From an alpha proteobacterium U9-1i (GTDB taxonomy: Bacteria; Pseudomonadota; Alphaproteobacteria; Caulobacterales; Aquidulcibacteraceae): a DNA stretch of 64,000 bases. The stretch spans positions 1,426,001-1,490,000 of the forward strand of contig BBSY01000002.1 in the NCBI GenBank assembly GCA_000974665.1, read 5' to 3'. A model generated the notes under the pieces. That model was not told the origin of the DNA and ran no database searches. It saw only the letters and a program-made list of their open reading frames with translations. How positions within the stretch are numbered: the first letter of the stretch is position 1; each line of letters begins with the position of its first letter. Both the position numbers and the translations under genes were made by a program. Positions 27,332 through 34,966 of the stretch are shown here, one piece after another.

Positions 27332-28021
27332 ATGAATCCTCACGTTTTGGTCGTCGAGGATGAGGAGGCGCTCTCCCAGCTCCTCAAATATAATCTGGAG
27401 AAGGAAGGCTATCGCGTCTCCGTCGCGCGCGATGGCGAAGAGGCGCTCGTCGTTGCGGACGAGGTGAAGCCTGACCTTGTGCTGCTCGACTGGATGCTGC
27501 CGAAGGCGCCGGGCATCGAGGTGTGCCGCCGATTGCGCGCGCGCCAGGAAACGCGCAACACGCCGATCGTCATGCTGACCGCGCGGGACGAAGAGAGCGA
27601 CCGCATCCGCGGCCTCGACACGGGCGCGGACGACTACATTTCTAAGCCGTTCTCGATGACCGAATTGCTGGCGCGCTTGCGCGCCGTGATGCGGCGTATC
27701 CGACCGGGCTTGGCGGACGACAAGCTTCTCGTTGGCGATCTGGTCATGGATCGGGTGTCGCATCGCGTGAAGCGCCGCGGGCGCGAAGTGCATCTTGGCC
27801 CGACGGAATTCCGCATCCTCGACCATCTGATGCAGCACCCCGGCCGCGTGTTTAGCCGCGAGCAATTGCTGGACGCTGTGTGGGGTTCGGACGTTTACGT
27901 TGAGGCGCGCACGGTGGACGTTCACATCGGACGGTTGCGCAAGGCGCTGATCGAAGGCGACGAGGCGGATCCGATCCGCACCGTGCGCAGCGCCGGCTAC
28001 GCGATCGACGTCGACGACTAG
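27332..28021 (+). CDS. phoB: Phosphate regulon response regulator PhoB
   Basis: 229 residues: a receiver domain (VLVVEDEE, phospho-acceptor Asp about 53 in LVLLDWMLP, Lys in ISKPFSM) and an OmpR/PhoB winged-helix DNA-binding domain (HLGPTEFRILDHLMQHPGRVFSR ... TVDVHIGRLRKAL). The WMLP motif and gene order identify PhoB. It is eight bases after phoU, so co-transcribed. It activates phosphate-starvation genes through PHO boxes. Confidence 0.93.
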   Translation: MNPHVLVVEDEEALSQLLKYNLEKEGYRVSVARDGEEALVVADEVKPDLVLLDWMLPKAPGIEVCRRLRARQETRNTPIVMLTARDEESDRIRGLDTGADDYISKPFSMTELLARLRAVMRRIRPGLADDKLLVGDLVMDRVSHRVKRRGREVHLGPTEFRILDHLMQHPGRVFSREQLLDAVWGSDVYVEARTVDVHIGRLRKALIEGDEADPIRTVRSAGYAIDVDD

Positions 28022-28203
28022 ACGTCGCGCGATCAGCTAATCACGCGTCCGTGAAGCGCGTTCGACGTTTGCGTCTCAGCATTGCGAAGTTTTTTTGAAA
28101 CGCTGCCGCGAGCTGTTTTCGGCACGCGTTTTTCTGCTAGTGTGAGGTCGTATCGGCAAGGTGTGAGTTATTTGGGTGCAGCGAACCTCTGAAGGAGGCG
28201 AGC

Positions 28204-28683
28204 ATGGTGGTGGAACTAACGCACGTACTCAACGAAGCGAGAATATCGCTCGGACGTGCTGAGAAATTTCTGACCGACACTCTAGACCGCACAGACGGTG
28301 CGGATGATCCCGAACTCGTTTTGTTTTCGAGGCTTGCCGCGGACTTGTTTGCTGCAACCGCGAACGCTTCCGCAGACGCTGACACGCTCATGCGAGCCTT
28401 GCACGCTGGGCAGCCGCGCGCATCGCTTGAAAAGGCGATCACGAACCTGCAGCGGGTGGCGCAGAGCCAGTCTTCGCAGGCCGCGCGGCTCAGCCATCAG
28501 GTGATGGCGACGATCGCCGCGCACAGCCCGAGTGGCCGCTTTGTGATTTGCGGTGAGCGTGGTGTTCGCGACAGCAACATCTTCCCCGGTTTGCTGGGCT
28601 TGATGCCGGACTGCCCGGACCCGGCAAACGATGGCTCCGGCGACGCCTCGGGCGCCAAGCGCGCGGGTCGGCGTCGCCGCTAA
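28204..28683 (+). CDS. Uncharacterised helical protein
   Basis: 159 residues with an excellent ribosome site (GAAGGAGG, six bases before the ATG). It is largely alpha-helical with a polar, Ala/Ser-rich repeat-like pattern (LTHVLNEARISLGRAEKFL; LAADLFAATANASADADTL; NLQRVAQSQSSQAARL), suggestive of a bundle or coiled coil. The tail is basic (AKRAGRRRR). No signal peptide, membrane span or known domain was recognised. It stands alone with its own terminator. Function unknown. Confidence 0.6.
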   Translation: MVVELTHVLNEARISLGRAEKFLTDTLDRTDGADDPELVLFSRLAADLFAATANASADADTLMRALHAGQPRASLEKAITNLQRVAQSQSSQAARLSHQVMATIAAHSPSGRFVICGERGVRDSNIFPGLLGLMPDCPDPANDGSGDASGAKRAGRRRR

Positions 28684-28686
28684 CAA

Positions 28687-28714
28687 AAACGCGGCTCGTT
28701 GCCGAGCCGCGTTT
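28687..28714. terminator. Bidirectional terminator between the unknown gene and gcrA
   Basis: A perfect 12-bp stem (AAACGCGGCTCG / CGAGCCGCGTTT) with a TTGC loop lies between convergent genes. The A/T ends supply T runs in both directions. Confidence 0.85.
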
Positions 28715-28738
28715 CTGAGTCCGCGTTGACGCTTGCGC

Positions 28739-29245
28739 TTACATTGCCGCGAGGCGCAGTGCGCGACGGAGTTCGTCCGGCTCGCTGACGCGGCGCTTCT
28801 TGGCTTGGCTCGGCTGGTAGGCCAAGCGCGCATGATCGGCGCAGTATGGTCCGCTGGCGGAGCCGCGGCCGCAGAATGCGAAGCTCGGGTCGCCCGGATC
28901 GCCGATCGGGAATTTGCAGGTGCTTTCGTTGATCGTCAGCACGGTGGCCGTGCGGCCGGCGTCATCGCGCAACGGTTCAAGTTGCGGAATGACCACCATC
29001 GGCATGTTCGAGGCCGGGCGGGCCATACGCGGCGCTGTAGGCCCGATGATGCGCGGGCGCTGCACGCGCACCGGGCGCTTGGCCGGACGGGAAGGGGTGG
29101 CGCGGCCAGCGAGGCCGAGCCGGTGAACCTTGCCGATAACGGCGTTCCGGGTGACCCCGGTCAGTTGTTTGGCGATCTGCGACGCCGAGAGCCCTTCAGC
29201 CCACAGCTTGCGCAAAAGCGTGACACGCTCTTCCGTCCAACCCAT
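28739..29245 (-). CDS. gcrA: Cell-cycle regulator GcrA
   Basis: 168 residues. The N-terminal helix-turn-helix (MGWTEERVTLLRKLWAEGLS, then ASQIAKQLTGVTRNAVIG) is the GcrA signature, followed by a basic/proline linker and a C-terminal sigma-factor-interacting region with conserved Cys and the CKFPIGDPGDPSFAFCG motif. GcrA associates with sigma-70 and activates promoters carrying CcrM-methylated GANTC sites. The upstream region contains a GANTC site, DnaA-box-like and CtrA-box-like sequences, as expected for a gene in the CtrA-DnaA-GcrA-CcrM circuit. Confidence 0.95.
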   Translation of the reverse strand: MGWTEERVTLLRKLWAEGLSASQIAKQLTGVTRNAVIGKVHRLGLAGRATPSRPAKRPVRVQRPRIIGPTAPRMARPASNMPMVVIPQLEPLRDDAGRTATVLTINESTCKFPIGDPGDPSFAFCGRGSASGPYCADHARLAYQPSQAKKRRVSEPDELRRALRLAAM

Positions 29246-29360
29246 ATTTAGCCCCTATGCCCTTGCGCCACGAATGGCGCTCCATCAAATCGCCGCCCCG
29301 GCGAGTTAGCCGATATATAGGGGCGCCTTACGGAATGAAACACAATATCTCGTATGGTTG

Positions 29361-29369
29361 TTGTCCACA
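29361..29369 (+). promoter_or_regulatory. DnaA-box-like site upstream of gcrA
   Basis: TTGTCCACA differs from the consensus TTATNCACA at one position. It lies about 116 bases upstream of the gcrA start codon. In Caulobacter DnaA activates gcrA, so position and function agree. Confidence 0.5.
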
Positions 29370-29406
29370 GCCCTTGCCGAATCACTAACAGGATAGTCAA
29401 GGGCTG
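29368..29406. repeat. 9-bp inverted repeat enclosing a GANTC site
   Basis: CAGCCCTTG (29368-29376) and CAAGGGCTG (29398-29406) are perfect inverted copies separated by 21 bases. A GAATC methylation-type site sits in the spacer at 29379-29383. It could be an operator or the stem of a cruciform or RNA hairpin. Confidence 0.45.
29379..29383 (+). promoter_or_regulatory. GANTC (CcrM-type) methylation site
   Basis: GAATC lies in the divergent control region between gcrA and the ABC-2 permease gene, ten bases from the DnaA-like box. Single GANTC sites occur by chance, so its regulatory value is inferred from context. Confidence 0.4.
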
Positions 29407-29487
29407 CTCCCCGGCGCGTGAGCGCCTAAGTGATTGCGATGACGGAACTTCCGCCGTCGCCTGGGACAAATTCCGCGCCCAACGTGG

Positions 29488-29502
29488 TTAATGACGAGTT
29501 AA
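29488..29502 (+). promoter_or_regulatory. CtrA-box-like site
   Basis: TTAATGACGAGTTAA is an exact match to the TTAA-N7-TTAA CtrA recognition pattern. It lies about 240 bases upstream of gcrA and 36 bases upstream of the preferred start of the ABC-2 permease gene. Confidence 0.55.
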
Positions 29503-29506
29503 AGGC

Positions 29507-29515
29507 TTATCCCCA
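29507..29515 (+). promoter_or_regulatory. Second DnaA-box-like site
   Basis: TTATCCCCA has one mismatch to TTATNCACA and lies four bases after the CtrA-like box. Confidence 0.35.
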
Positions 29516-29537
29516 AGTGCAGACAGAAACCGGGCCG

Positions 29538-30338
29538 ATGACGACCACTTCGACGCTGACCGCACGCCGCTATGGCGCAGTGAATTGGTTGGGGCTGCAG
29601 ACCCTGATCTGGCGGGAGATCTACCGCTTCATCAAAGTTGGCGCGCAGACGGTGCTGGCGCCTTTGATCCAGACCATCCTGTTCATGATGGTGTTCTCGC
29701 TGGTTCGCAGCGGCGATTGGCCGGGCACGGTGCGGCCGTATGCGGATGGTTTGGCGGCTGGCCTGGTGATGATGTCGATCATCTCCAATACGTTCCAGAA
29801 CTCATCGTCATCGATGGTGATTGCAAAGGTTCAGGGCAATTCAGTCGATTTCCTGATGCCGCCCTTGAGCGCCTTGGAGCTGACGATCGCGTTTATCGTC
29901 GGCGCCGCGGCGCGTGGGATTTTGGTGGGGGCGGTGAGCCTTGTCGCTGTCGCGTGGCTTGCGAACATCATGCCGGAGCACGTGTTGGCGGCGATCTATT
30001 ACGCGATCGTGGCGTCGGTGATTTTTGGTGCGATCGGTTTGTTGGGCGGCGTATGGGCGGATAAGTTCGATCACCTGGCGGCGGTGACGAATTTCGTCGT
30101 CGTGCCGCTGACCTTTCTCTCAGGCACGTTCTACTCGACGGATGCGCTGCCAGAGCCGTTCCGCACGCTCTCGCACTACAATCCGGTGTTCTTCCTCATC
30201 GATGGTTTCCGCTACGGCTTCATCGGCGCCCATGACGCGCCGCTTATGACGGGCGCGATCGTCTCGGGATTGTTGGCGCTGGCGCTGAGCTGGGCTTGCT
30301 GGGCGCTGCTGAAGAGCGGGTATCGGCTGCGGAGTTAG
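29538..30338 (+). CDS. ABC-2 type transporter permease
   Basis: 266 residues from ATG 29538 with six hydrophobic segments and the ABC-2 pattern (LIWREIYRFIKVGAQTVLAPLIQTILFMMVFS; FVVVPLTFLSGTFYSTDALP; YNPVFFLIDGFRYGFIG). In-frame starts at 29430/29439 would add about 35 disordered residues overlapping the CtrA-like and DnaA-like boxes and exceed the usual family length. Relatives export polysaccharides, lipids or drugs together with a separate ATPase. No matching ATPase gene is adjacent, so it must use a partner encoded elsewhere. Confidence 0.82.
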   Translation: MTTTSTLTARRYGAVNWLGLQTLIWREIYRFIKVGAQTVLAPLIQTILFMMVFSLVRSGDWPGTVRPYADGLAAGLVMMSIISNTFQNSSSSMVIAKVQGNSVDFLMPPLSALELTIAFIVGAAARGILVGAVSLVAVAWLANIMPEHVLAAIYYAIVASVIFGAIGLLGGVWADKFDHLAAVTNFVVVPLTFLSGTFYSTDALPEPFRTLSHYNPVFFLIDGFRYGFIGAHDAPLMTGAIVSGLLALALSWACWALLKSGYRLRS

Positions 30339-30772
30339 AACCCCGGCCAATCCATACCGGCGCGCGCGTTGTCCCAGATCATCGCCATGATGCGCCAATG
30401 GCCGTTTTCATCGCGCATGAGCTGGATTGAGTTGATGCCTTGGCGTTCGGGTTCGACGTCGCTCTCGGATAGCCGCGCCTCGTAGGCGCTCCACGCATGG
30501 GCGACGTTGCCGAAGATGTCGAGCTTGCGGGCGGTCTCGACCTCGAAGAAGCCGTGCGCGGCGAAGATCGGCGCCACGGCCGCGCGGTAGCCTTCAAGCG
30601 TCATGATTTTGTGCGTGCTGCGGCCGGCCTCATCCACGCCGGTGCGGATCATCCGCGCGTCGGGGTGGAAGAGGATGGGCTGCAGTGACCAGTCGCGCGC
30701 CCCGGCGGGGCCCGAAATCATGGAATACATGGCGGTGATCACGGCGGAGATGTCGGTGCGGTCGAGGGTCAT
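30335..30772 (-). CDS. NTF2-like (SnoaL-type) protein
   Basis: 145 residues without signal peptide. The helix-strand layout of the NTF2/SnoaL fold is visible: helices DISAVITAMYSMISG, then FHPDARMI, then the strands AHAWSAYEARL and INSIQLMRDENGHWRIMAMIWD. Members are ligand-binding pockets or small isomerase-like enzymes; the substrate is unknown. The stop codon is interlocked with that of the convergent ABC-2 permease gene. Confidence 0.75.
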   Translation of the reverse strand: MTLDRTDISAVITAMYSMISGPAGARDWSLQPILFHPDARMIRTGVDEAGRSTHKIMTLEGYRAAVAPIFAAHGFFEVETARKLDIFGNVAHAWSAYEARLSESDVEPERQGINSIQLMRDENGHWRIMAMIWDNARAGMDWPGF

Positions 30773-30930
30773 GGCTCGAGCCTAAACCGTGGGCGGGCGC
30801 GTTCGGAGCGCGTTTGCGACGAACCCGCGCCGGCATGCGTTTCTGAACCCGAGCGGACCGGCGCCCGCGCTTGACCCCGCGTCCGGCGCGCCGCAAAAGG
30901 CCCGCTTCCCTTGAACCAGGACCAGACGCC

Positions 30931-32127
30931 ATGAGCGCCGCCGAGAGCCATATTCTTCCCGTCTATTCGCCGCCGGAGCAAAGCTTCGAGCGCGGCGAGG
31001 GCTGCTGGATTTGGGACGACAAGGGCGAGCGATATCTGGACTGCATCGCCGGCATCGCCGTGAACGCGCTGGGGCACGCGCCGAAGGTGCTGCAGAAGGC
31101 GCTGAACGATCAGGCCGCGAAGCTCTGGCACACCTCCAACATGTTCAAGGTGAAGGGCCAGGAGACGTTGGCGCAGAAGTACGTCGATACGTCCTTCGCC
31201 GAGTTGGTGTTCTTCACCAATTCCGGAACGGAGGCGATCGAAGGCTCGCTGAAGACGGTGCGGAAGTTTCATTCAGCCAACGGCCAGCCCGAGCGTATCG
31301 ATATCATCGGCTTCAAGGGCGCCTTTCACGGCCGCTCTTACGCGGCCATCAACGCGGCGGCGAACCCGAATTACACGGATGGCTTCGGCCCGACGCTGCC
31401 GGGTTATCTGAGCGCCGAGTTCAACGATCTGGACAGCGTGAAAGCGTTGATCAATCCGGAGACGTTCGCCGGCATCATCGTTGAGCCGGTGCAAGGCGAA
31501 GGCGGCGTGCGCGAGGGGACGTCGGGATTTCTGCAAGGCTTGCGTAAGCTCTGCGACGATCACGGCGCGCTGTTGATCTTTGACGAAGTGCAATCGGGCG
31601 CGGGCCGCACGGGCAAGCTCTGGGCGCATGAATGGTCAGGCGTGACGCCCGACGTGATGGCTGTGGCCAAGGGCGTTGGAGGCGGCTTCCCGATGGGCGC
31701 GTTCATGACCACGAAACATGCCGCCAAGGGCATGGTCGTTGGCGTGCACGGCACCACGTTCGGCGGCAATCCGCTGGCGATGGCGGTCGGCAACGCGATG
31801 TTCGACGAACTGATGAAGCCGGAATTGCTTGAGCACGTGAACAAGGTGTCGAACCAACTCACGCAGGCGCTCGAGAGCCTGAAGGATCGCCATCCTGACC
31901 TGGTGGTCGACGTGCGCGGGAAGGGTCTGTTGCGCGGCATCAAGCTGACGATCAATCCGAAGGGCATCCAAGGCAAATTGCGCGAGCGGAAGGTGCTGGT
32001 TGGCGTCGCCGGCGACAACGTGCTGCGCCTCGCGCCGCCCTTGATCATTGATGAAGCGCAAATCGCGCAAGCAGTGGATGCGATCGACGCGGTGCTGGCG
32101 GCGCACAAGGCCGAGGCCGGCGCATGA
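30931..32127 (+). CDS. argD: Acetylornithine / succinyldiaminopimelate aminotransferase ArgD
   Basis: 398 residues from ATG 30931; the upstream in-frame extension to 30871 lacks homology. It is a class III PLP aminotransferase: NSGTEAIEGSLK, the GAFHGRSYAA motif, LLIFDEVQSGAGRTG, and the PLP lysine in VMAVAKGVGGGFPMGA. It converts N-acetylglutamate semialdehyde to N-acetylornithine in arginine synthesis. Its stop overlaps the start of argF (ATGA), giving an argD-argF operon. Confidence 0.95.
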   Translation: MSAAESHILPVYSPPEQSFERGEGCWIWDDKGERYLDCIAGIAVNALGHAPKVLQKALNDQAAKLWHTSNMFKVKGQETLAQKYVDTSFAELVFFTNSGTEAIEGSLKTVRKFHSANGQPERIDIIGFKGAFHGRSYAAINAAANPNYTDGFGPTLPGYLSAEFNDLDSVKALINPETFAGIIVEPVQGEGGVREGTSGFLQGLRKLCDDHGALLIFDEVQSGAGRTGKLWAHEWSGVTPDVMAVAKGVGGGFPMGAFMTTKHAAKGMVVGVHGTTFGGNPLAMAVGNAMFDELMKPELLEHVNKVSNQLTQALESLKDRHPDLVVDVRGKGLLRGIKLTINPKGIQGKLRERKVLVGVAGDNVLRLAPPLIIDEAQIAQAVDAIDAVLAAHKAEAGA

Positions 32128-33053
32128 ACGTGCGGCACTTCATCGATCTTGCGAGCTTCAGCAAAGCTGAGCTGCGCGCAATCGTCGATGAAGCGCATCG
32201 CCGCAAAGCCGCGCGCCAAGGCCGGCCGAAGGGCGCAGCTGACGATGACGCGCCGCTCGCGGGCTATGCGTTGGCGATGATCTTCCAGAAGAACTCGACG
32301 CGCACGCGTGTCTCGTTCGACATCGGCATGCGTCAGCTCGGCGGGCAGACGATCGTGATGAGCGCGGCCGATATGCAGCTTGGCCGTGGCGAAACCATTG
32401 GCGACACAGCGCGCGTGCTGTCGCGCATGGTGGATGCGGTGATGATCCGCGCCAACGCGCACCAAGATGTGGTGGATTTCGCCGCCGCGTCCGACGCGCC
32501 AGTGATCAATGGACTCACCGATTTTTCGCACCCGTGTCAGATCCTCGCCGACATCGTAACGATCGAAGAATGGCTAGGGCCAATCGAGGGCAAGGCTGTT
32601 GCGTGGCTTGGCGACGGCAACAATGTCTGCACCTCGTTCGTGCACGCTGCGGAGAAGCTGGGTTTCGCGCTGCGCATCGCGACGCCTGCGGATTATGCGC
32701 CGAAAAGCCAAGTGATCGCCGCGGCGAAGACGGCTGGCGCCGATGTGAGCGTCAGCACGGACGCCAAGAAGGCGATCGCGGGCGCTGACGTTGTGGTGAC
32801 GGATACCTGGGTGTCGATGGGCGATACCGACAAGGATGCGCGCATGGCCGCGTTTCCACCGTTTGCGGTAAATGACGATATGATGGCGCTCGCTGCGCCG
32901 AAGGCGATGTTCCTGCATTGCCTGCCCGCGCACAGAGGCGAGGAAGTGACGGATTCCGTGCTCGATGGGCCGCGATCCGGCGCGTGGGATGAAGCGGAAA
33001 ACCGCATTCACGCGCAGAAGGCGGTGCTGCTCTGGTGCCTTGGAAAAATTTGA
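32124..33053 (+). CDS. argF: Ornithine carbamoyltransferase ArgF
   Basis: 309 residues with the OTCase hallmarks: the carbamoyl-phosphate loop KNSTRTRVSF, the HPCQ motif in TDFSHPCQILAD, and the catalytic Cys in FLHCLPAHRGEEV. It makes citrulline from ornithine and carbamoyl phosphate in the cytoplasm. It is translationally coupled to argD and followed 25 bases later by hslO. Confidence 0.96.
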   Translation: MNVRHFIDLASFSKAELRAIVDEAHRRKAARQGRPKGAADDDAPLAGYALAMIFQKNSTRTRVSFDIGMRQLGGQTIVMSAADMQLGRGETIGDTARVLSRMVDAVMIRANAHQDVVDFAAASDAPVINGLTDFSHPCQILADIVTIEEWLGPIEGKAVAWLGDGNNVCTSFVHAAEKLGFALRIATPADYAPKSQVIAAAKTAGADVSVSTDAKKAIAGADVVVTDTWVSMGDTDKDARMAAFPPFAVNDDMMALAAPKAMFLHCLPAHRGEEVTDSVLDGPRSGAWDEAENRIHAQKAVLLWCLGKI

Positions 33054-33078
33054 CCGCGGCCCCACATCGGGCGTTCGC

Positions 33079-33978
33079 ATGACAAGCCATTCCACAGACG
33101 ACTTCGTTGCGCCGTTCAGCTTGGATGGCGCGCCCGTTCGCGGACGCGTTGCGCGGCTCGCGGCAGGTGCGCTTGATCCGATTCTGCGGCGTCACGAATA
33201 TCCGCGCCCGGTGGCGATGCTGCTGGGCGAAGCGTTGACGCTAGCGGCCGCCGTTGGCTCGTTACTGAAAGCGGAAGGGCGCTTGGTTGTGCAAGCGCAG
33301 GGCTCTGGCCCGGTGACATTGCTGGTGGCCGAGCATCATTCCGGTGGCGGTTTGCGCGGCTACGCGCGCGTCTCCGAGGGCGCCGTGTTGCCGAGCGACA
33401 ACCGCATCGCGCCTGCGGCTTTGCTTGGCGCCGGGCACATCGTGTTCACGCTCGACGTGGGCGGGGAGGCGCCGGCCTATCAGGGTGTTGCGGCGCTTGA
33501 GGGCGAGACGCTCGCGGCGTGCGCGGAGAGCTATTTCCGCCAGAGTGAGCAAACAGACACCGCGATCAAATTGGCGGTTGGAGAAGCAACGACGGCGGAT
33601 GGCGCCACGTGGCGCGCGGGCGGATTGCTCATGCAGAAAGTCGCGGGCGACGCGGCGCGGGGCGATCCGACGGAAGATTGGTCGCGCGCGCGGCATCTCT
33701 TCGCGACACTGAGCGACGCCGAATTGATTGATCCGGATTTGTCGTCGGAACGCTTGCTGTACCAGCTTTTCCATGAGGAAGGCGTGCGCATGGGCGAGCG
33801 GCTTGCGCTGGCGGATCAATGCACCTGCAATGCCGATCGGCTCGCCGGCGTCATGAAGCAGTTCCCGCCAAGCGAGCTGCTTGAGCTGGTGGAGCCGGAC
33901 GGGCTGCTGCATGCGCGCTGCCAATTCTGCGCGCGCGAGTATTTGCTGACGCCAGGCGAAGTGGGCGCGATAGCTTAA
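33079..33978 (+). CDS. hslO: Redox-regulated chaperone Hsp33
   Basis: 299 residues from ATG 33079. The N-terminal substrate-binding domain is present (GRVARLAAGALDPILRRHEYP; LLVAEHHSGGGLRGYARV). The C-terminal zinc redox switch has the CxC...CxxC set (QCTCNAD and RCQFC). On oxidation the zinc is released and Hsp33 becomes an active holdase. The argF-hslO neighbourhood recurs in alphaproteobacteria to my knowledge. Its stop codon is interlocked with the convergent cupin gene. Confidence 0.94.
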   Translation: MTSHSTDDFVAPFSLDGAPVRGRVARLAAGALDPILRRHEYPRPVAMLLGEALTLAAAVGSLLKAEGRLVVQAQGSGPVTLLVAEHHSGGGLRGYARVSEGAVLPSDNRIAPAALLGAGHIVFTLDVGGEAPAYQGVAALEGETLAACAESYFRQSEQTDTAIKLAVGEATTADGATWRAGGLLMQKVAGDAARGDPTEDWSRARHLFATLSDAELIDPDLSSERLLYQLFHEEGVRMGERLALADQCTCNADRLAGVMKQFPPSELLELVEPDGLLHARCQFCAREYLLTPGEVGAIA

Positions 33979-34526
33979 GCCAGGTCGCGATCGATCAGAA
34001 CAGCGAGCATCAAGGCCGGGCCGCCATGGGCGCGCCAGGCATGCGCCGTGCCGCGCTGGATCACGATATTGCCGGGCTTCAGGCGCGTTTCGCTGGTGTC
34101 GAGCACGAGCGACACGTCGCCAGAGAGTACGGCGATGATGTCGAGCGAATGCGTGCGGTGCATGGCGGCGTGTTTGTCCTGATCGGCGATGCAGGCTTCC
34201 GCACCGATGGCTTTGAACGCCTCGCGCGCCAATGGCTTGATTTGCTCTGGCGTGACGCCTTCGGGGAGCGGGTTCACGACAAACCAACGCACTTTCACCT
34301 GGCCCGGCGAGGGGCAAAGCATCGGGATGGTTTCACCGCGATCTTGCGTTTGCTTTGGATCGAGCGGGCCGTTTGCAGCGTCGTGCCAAATTTCGAAAAG
34401 GCTCGCGGGGTTCACTGCGTTGGCGACGTTTGCCGGCGGGCCGTCGAGGATGATCAGCGATTGCGCGTCGGGGCCGTCGCCGGTGATCACGCGGCGCATT
34501 GCATCTTCGAAGCCAGGGTAACTCAT
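33975..34526 (-). CDS. Cupin-domain protein
   Basis: 183 residues. The C-terminal half is a cupin barrel with HRTHSLDIIAVLSGDVSLVLD and a second motif GNIVIQRGTAHAWR, giving plausible metal ligands. The N-terminal half is a smaller sandwich (SLIILDGPPANVANAVNP; KVRWFVVNPLPEG). It might bind or modify a small acid, but no substrate can be assigned. It is nine bases after apaG on the same strand. Confidence 0.75.
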   Translation of the reverse strand: MSYPGFEDAMRRVITGDGPDAQSLIILDGPPANVANAVNPASLFEIWHDAANGPLDPKQTQDRGETIPMLCPSPGQVKVRWFVVNPLPEGVTPEQIKPLAREAFKAIGAEACIADQDKHAAMHRTHSLDIIAVLSGDVSLVLDTSETRLKPGNIVIQRGTAHAWRAHGGPALMLAVLIDRDLA

Positions 34527-34535
34527 GGTGTGATC

Positions 34536-34925
34536 CTAGTTTGCGAGGCGCGTTGCGTGCGGGCTGTCGAGCGCGAACGCAGGCACGGCGACGTCGAGCG
34601 GGGCTTGATCGTCAAGCCGCACCATCTGGTACGAGCCCACCATCATGCCCGAACTGGTGCTGAGCGGGCAGGCGCTGGTGTAGGAATAGCTGTCACCGGG
34701 TTGGATCACCGGTTGTTCGCCGACGACGCCCGGACCGCGGACTTCTTGCGTCAAACCGTTGGCGTCGGTGATGCGCCAATGGCGCGAGAGCAATTGCACG
34801 GTGTCCGCCGAATTGTTGGCGATCTCGATCGTGTACGCCCAGACAAACCGCCCATCCTCGGATTGCTCCGGCAGGAAGCGTGGATTGGCGCTAACGGCGA
34901 TGCCGGACGTGGTCTGCGTGAACAT
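34536..34925 (-). CDS. apaG: ApaG family protein
   Basis: 129 residues from the ATG at 34925; the upstream extension to 34961 is not homologous. It is a fibronectin-III-like all-beta protein with the ApaG signatures YTIEIANNSADTVQLLSRHWRITD, GPGVVGEQPVIQPGDSYSYTS and GMMVGSYQM. ApaG is linked to Co/Mg resistance phenotypes; its molecular role is unsettled. It lies between metZ and the cupin gene in one direction, likely an operon. Confidence 0.93.
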   Translation of the reverse strand: MFTQTTSGIAVSANPRFLPEQSEDGRFVWAYTIEIANNSADTVQLLSRHWRITDANGLTQEVRGPGVVGEQPVIQPGDSYSYTSACPLSTSSGMMVGSYQMVRLDDQAPLDVAVPAFALDSPHATRLAN

Positions 34926-34966
34926 GAGGGCGAGCGTAGCGCTGCGTGCGGAGCGCGTCACCTCTC

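Noticed and set aside
28022-28203. Sigma-70 promoter before the unknown helical protein
   Set aside because: TTGAAA at 28095-28100 is a possible -35 but no acceptable -10 box is seen at normal spacing, so it was not listed.
29430-29537. Earlier start of the ABC-2 permease
   Set aside because: It would add a disordered leader, exceed the usual family length, and cover CtrA- and DnaA-like boxes.
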